Source: Bacilli bacterium
GTDB taxonomy: Bacteria > Bacillota_I > Bacilli_A > RFN20 > CAG-826
Length of the DNA stretch: 41,661 bases
Reading direction: 5' to 3'
NCBI GenBank assembly: GCA_024695235.1
Contig: JAILIP010000006.1
Span: 71,378 to 113,038 of the forward strand
Numbering within the stretch: position 1 is the first letter of the stretch; each line of letters starts with the position of its first letter. The notes below the pieces were generated by a model that saw nothing but the letters and a program-made list of their open reading frames with translations, made no database searches and was not told where the DNA came from. Of the stretch, positions 41,439 through 41,661 are shown piece by piece. Position numbers and translations under genes: made by a program.

Positions 41439-41661
41439 TAAAGTATTACTCGTCCTCGCTGGCGCATTACTTCTCTCTGGCTGTGATGCAATCGAAGCTC
41501 TCCCAGCAAACTATGAAGCTAAAATCGTTGAAGGCGATCAAATCTATGAAAATATCATGGGTACAATCTATGATTCCGTCTCTTCTTCAAAGAAGGATGA
41601 TGTCTTAGAACGTTTCCTCAATATCGTCACTGAAGATCAATATGGCTTATTTGAAGATCTC
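41420..41661 (+). CDS. Lipoprotein of unknown function (partial, runs past the window end)
   Basis: Starts at an ATG with SD GGAGG, inside the last codons of the foldase gene in another frame. The first 80 residues are visible: a signal peptide with lipobox LLSGC (Cys 22), then ANYEAKIVEGDQIYENIMG and a charged stretch. The region after the Cys vaguely resembles the start of the preceding foldase (short acidic segment, then an amphipathic helix), so a second PrsA-like protein is possible. Too little is seen to assign it. Confidence 0.75.

Noticed and set aside
1-41661. CRISPR arrays, insertion sequences, prophage or tRNA genes
   Set aside because: No regularly spaced repeats, transposase, integrase, phage structural genes or tRNA cloverleafs were found on either strand.

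Overview
The window reads as a chromosomal segment from a low-GC Gram-positive bacterium of class Bacilli, probably a reduced-genome lineage near the Erysipelotrichia/RF39/Acholeplasma group rather than a classical Bacillus. Evidence: AT-rich DNA, Bacilli-only genes (RNA polymerase delta, RNase Y, RecU, GpsB, DnaD, SufU, a DUF951 protein), TTGACA/TATAAT-like promoters, strong Shine-Dalgarno (SD) sites, lipobox lipoproteins and no sporulation genes. TGA works as a stop (several ATGA start/stop overlaps) and Trp is TGG, so the code is the standard bacterial one, not the Mollicutes TGA=Trp code. The lineage is inferred; no 16S gene is present.

Layout. 1-6660 (minus): a 5'-nucleotidase lipoprotein cut by the window edge; argS-rpoE-nrnA-cysQ; ychF-ispF; cspA. 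6683-14159 (minus) is the accessory part: a membrane-anchored XRE regulator followed by an M6 metalloprotease lipoprotein, an intergenic region with divergent promoters and a candidate plus-strand small RNA, and an operon of two MacB-like ABC/permease fusions plus an unrecognised basic 93-residue protein. 14221-21918 (minus) is one long RNA-metabolism operon: rny-ymdB-miaB-ymcA-miaA-tcdA-fhs-DUF951, with a promoter, a structured leader before rny and a terminator at the end. 21917-24873 (minus) is gpsB-rnpB-pgsA-cinA(C-terminal domain)-recA, with RNase P RNA squeezed between two coding genes.

24885-26254 (plus): a DEDD exonuclease and recU, convergent with dnaD-nth (minus). A very short CCA/poly(A)-polymerase-like gene comes before dnaD. 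28160-30844 (minus): small membrane protein-cmk-der-hup. A small ferredoxin gene (plus) diverges from it. 31138-32279 (minus): an FMN riboswitch controls ribU, followed by a doubly deleted MscS channel remnant. 32283-39485 (minus): sufC-sufD-sufS-sufU-sufB-mnmG-rsmG, coupling Fe-S cluster assembly to tRNA U34 modification and 16S rRNA methylation. 39595-41661 (plus): a PrsA-like foldase lipoprotein and a second lipoprotein cut by the window end.

Much of the gene content concerns RNA maturation and decay (RNase Y, a YmcA-type Y-complex protein, YmdB, NrnA, RNase P, MiaA, MiaB, MnmG, RsmG, TcdA). MiaB and Nth carry Fe-S clusters that the Suf proteins here would supply. The observations I rate highest are the rny leader with an SD-sequestering option, the candidate small RNA near 8960-9041, the MscS remnant, three genes with near-leaderless transcripts, the head-and-neck-only nucleotidyltransferase and the orphan 93-residue protein coupled to the ABC operon. 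All calls come from reading the sequence; no database search was made.
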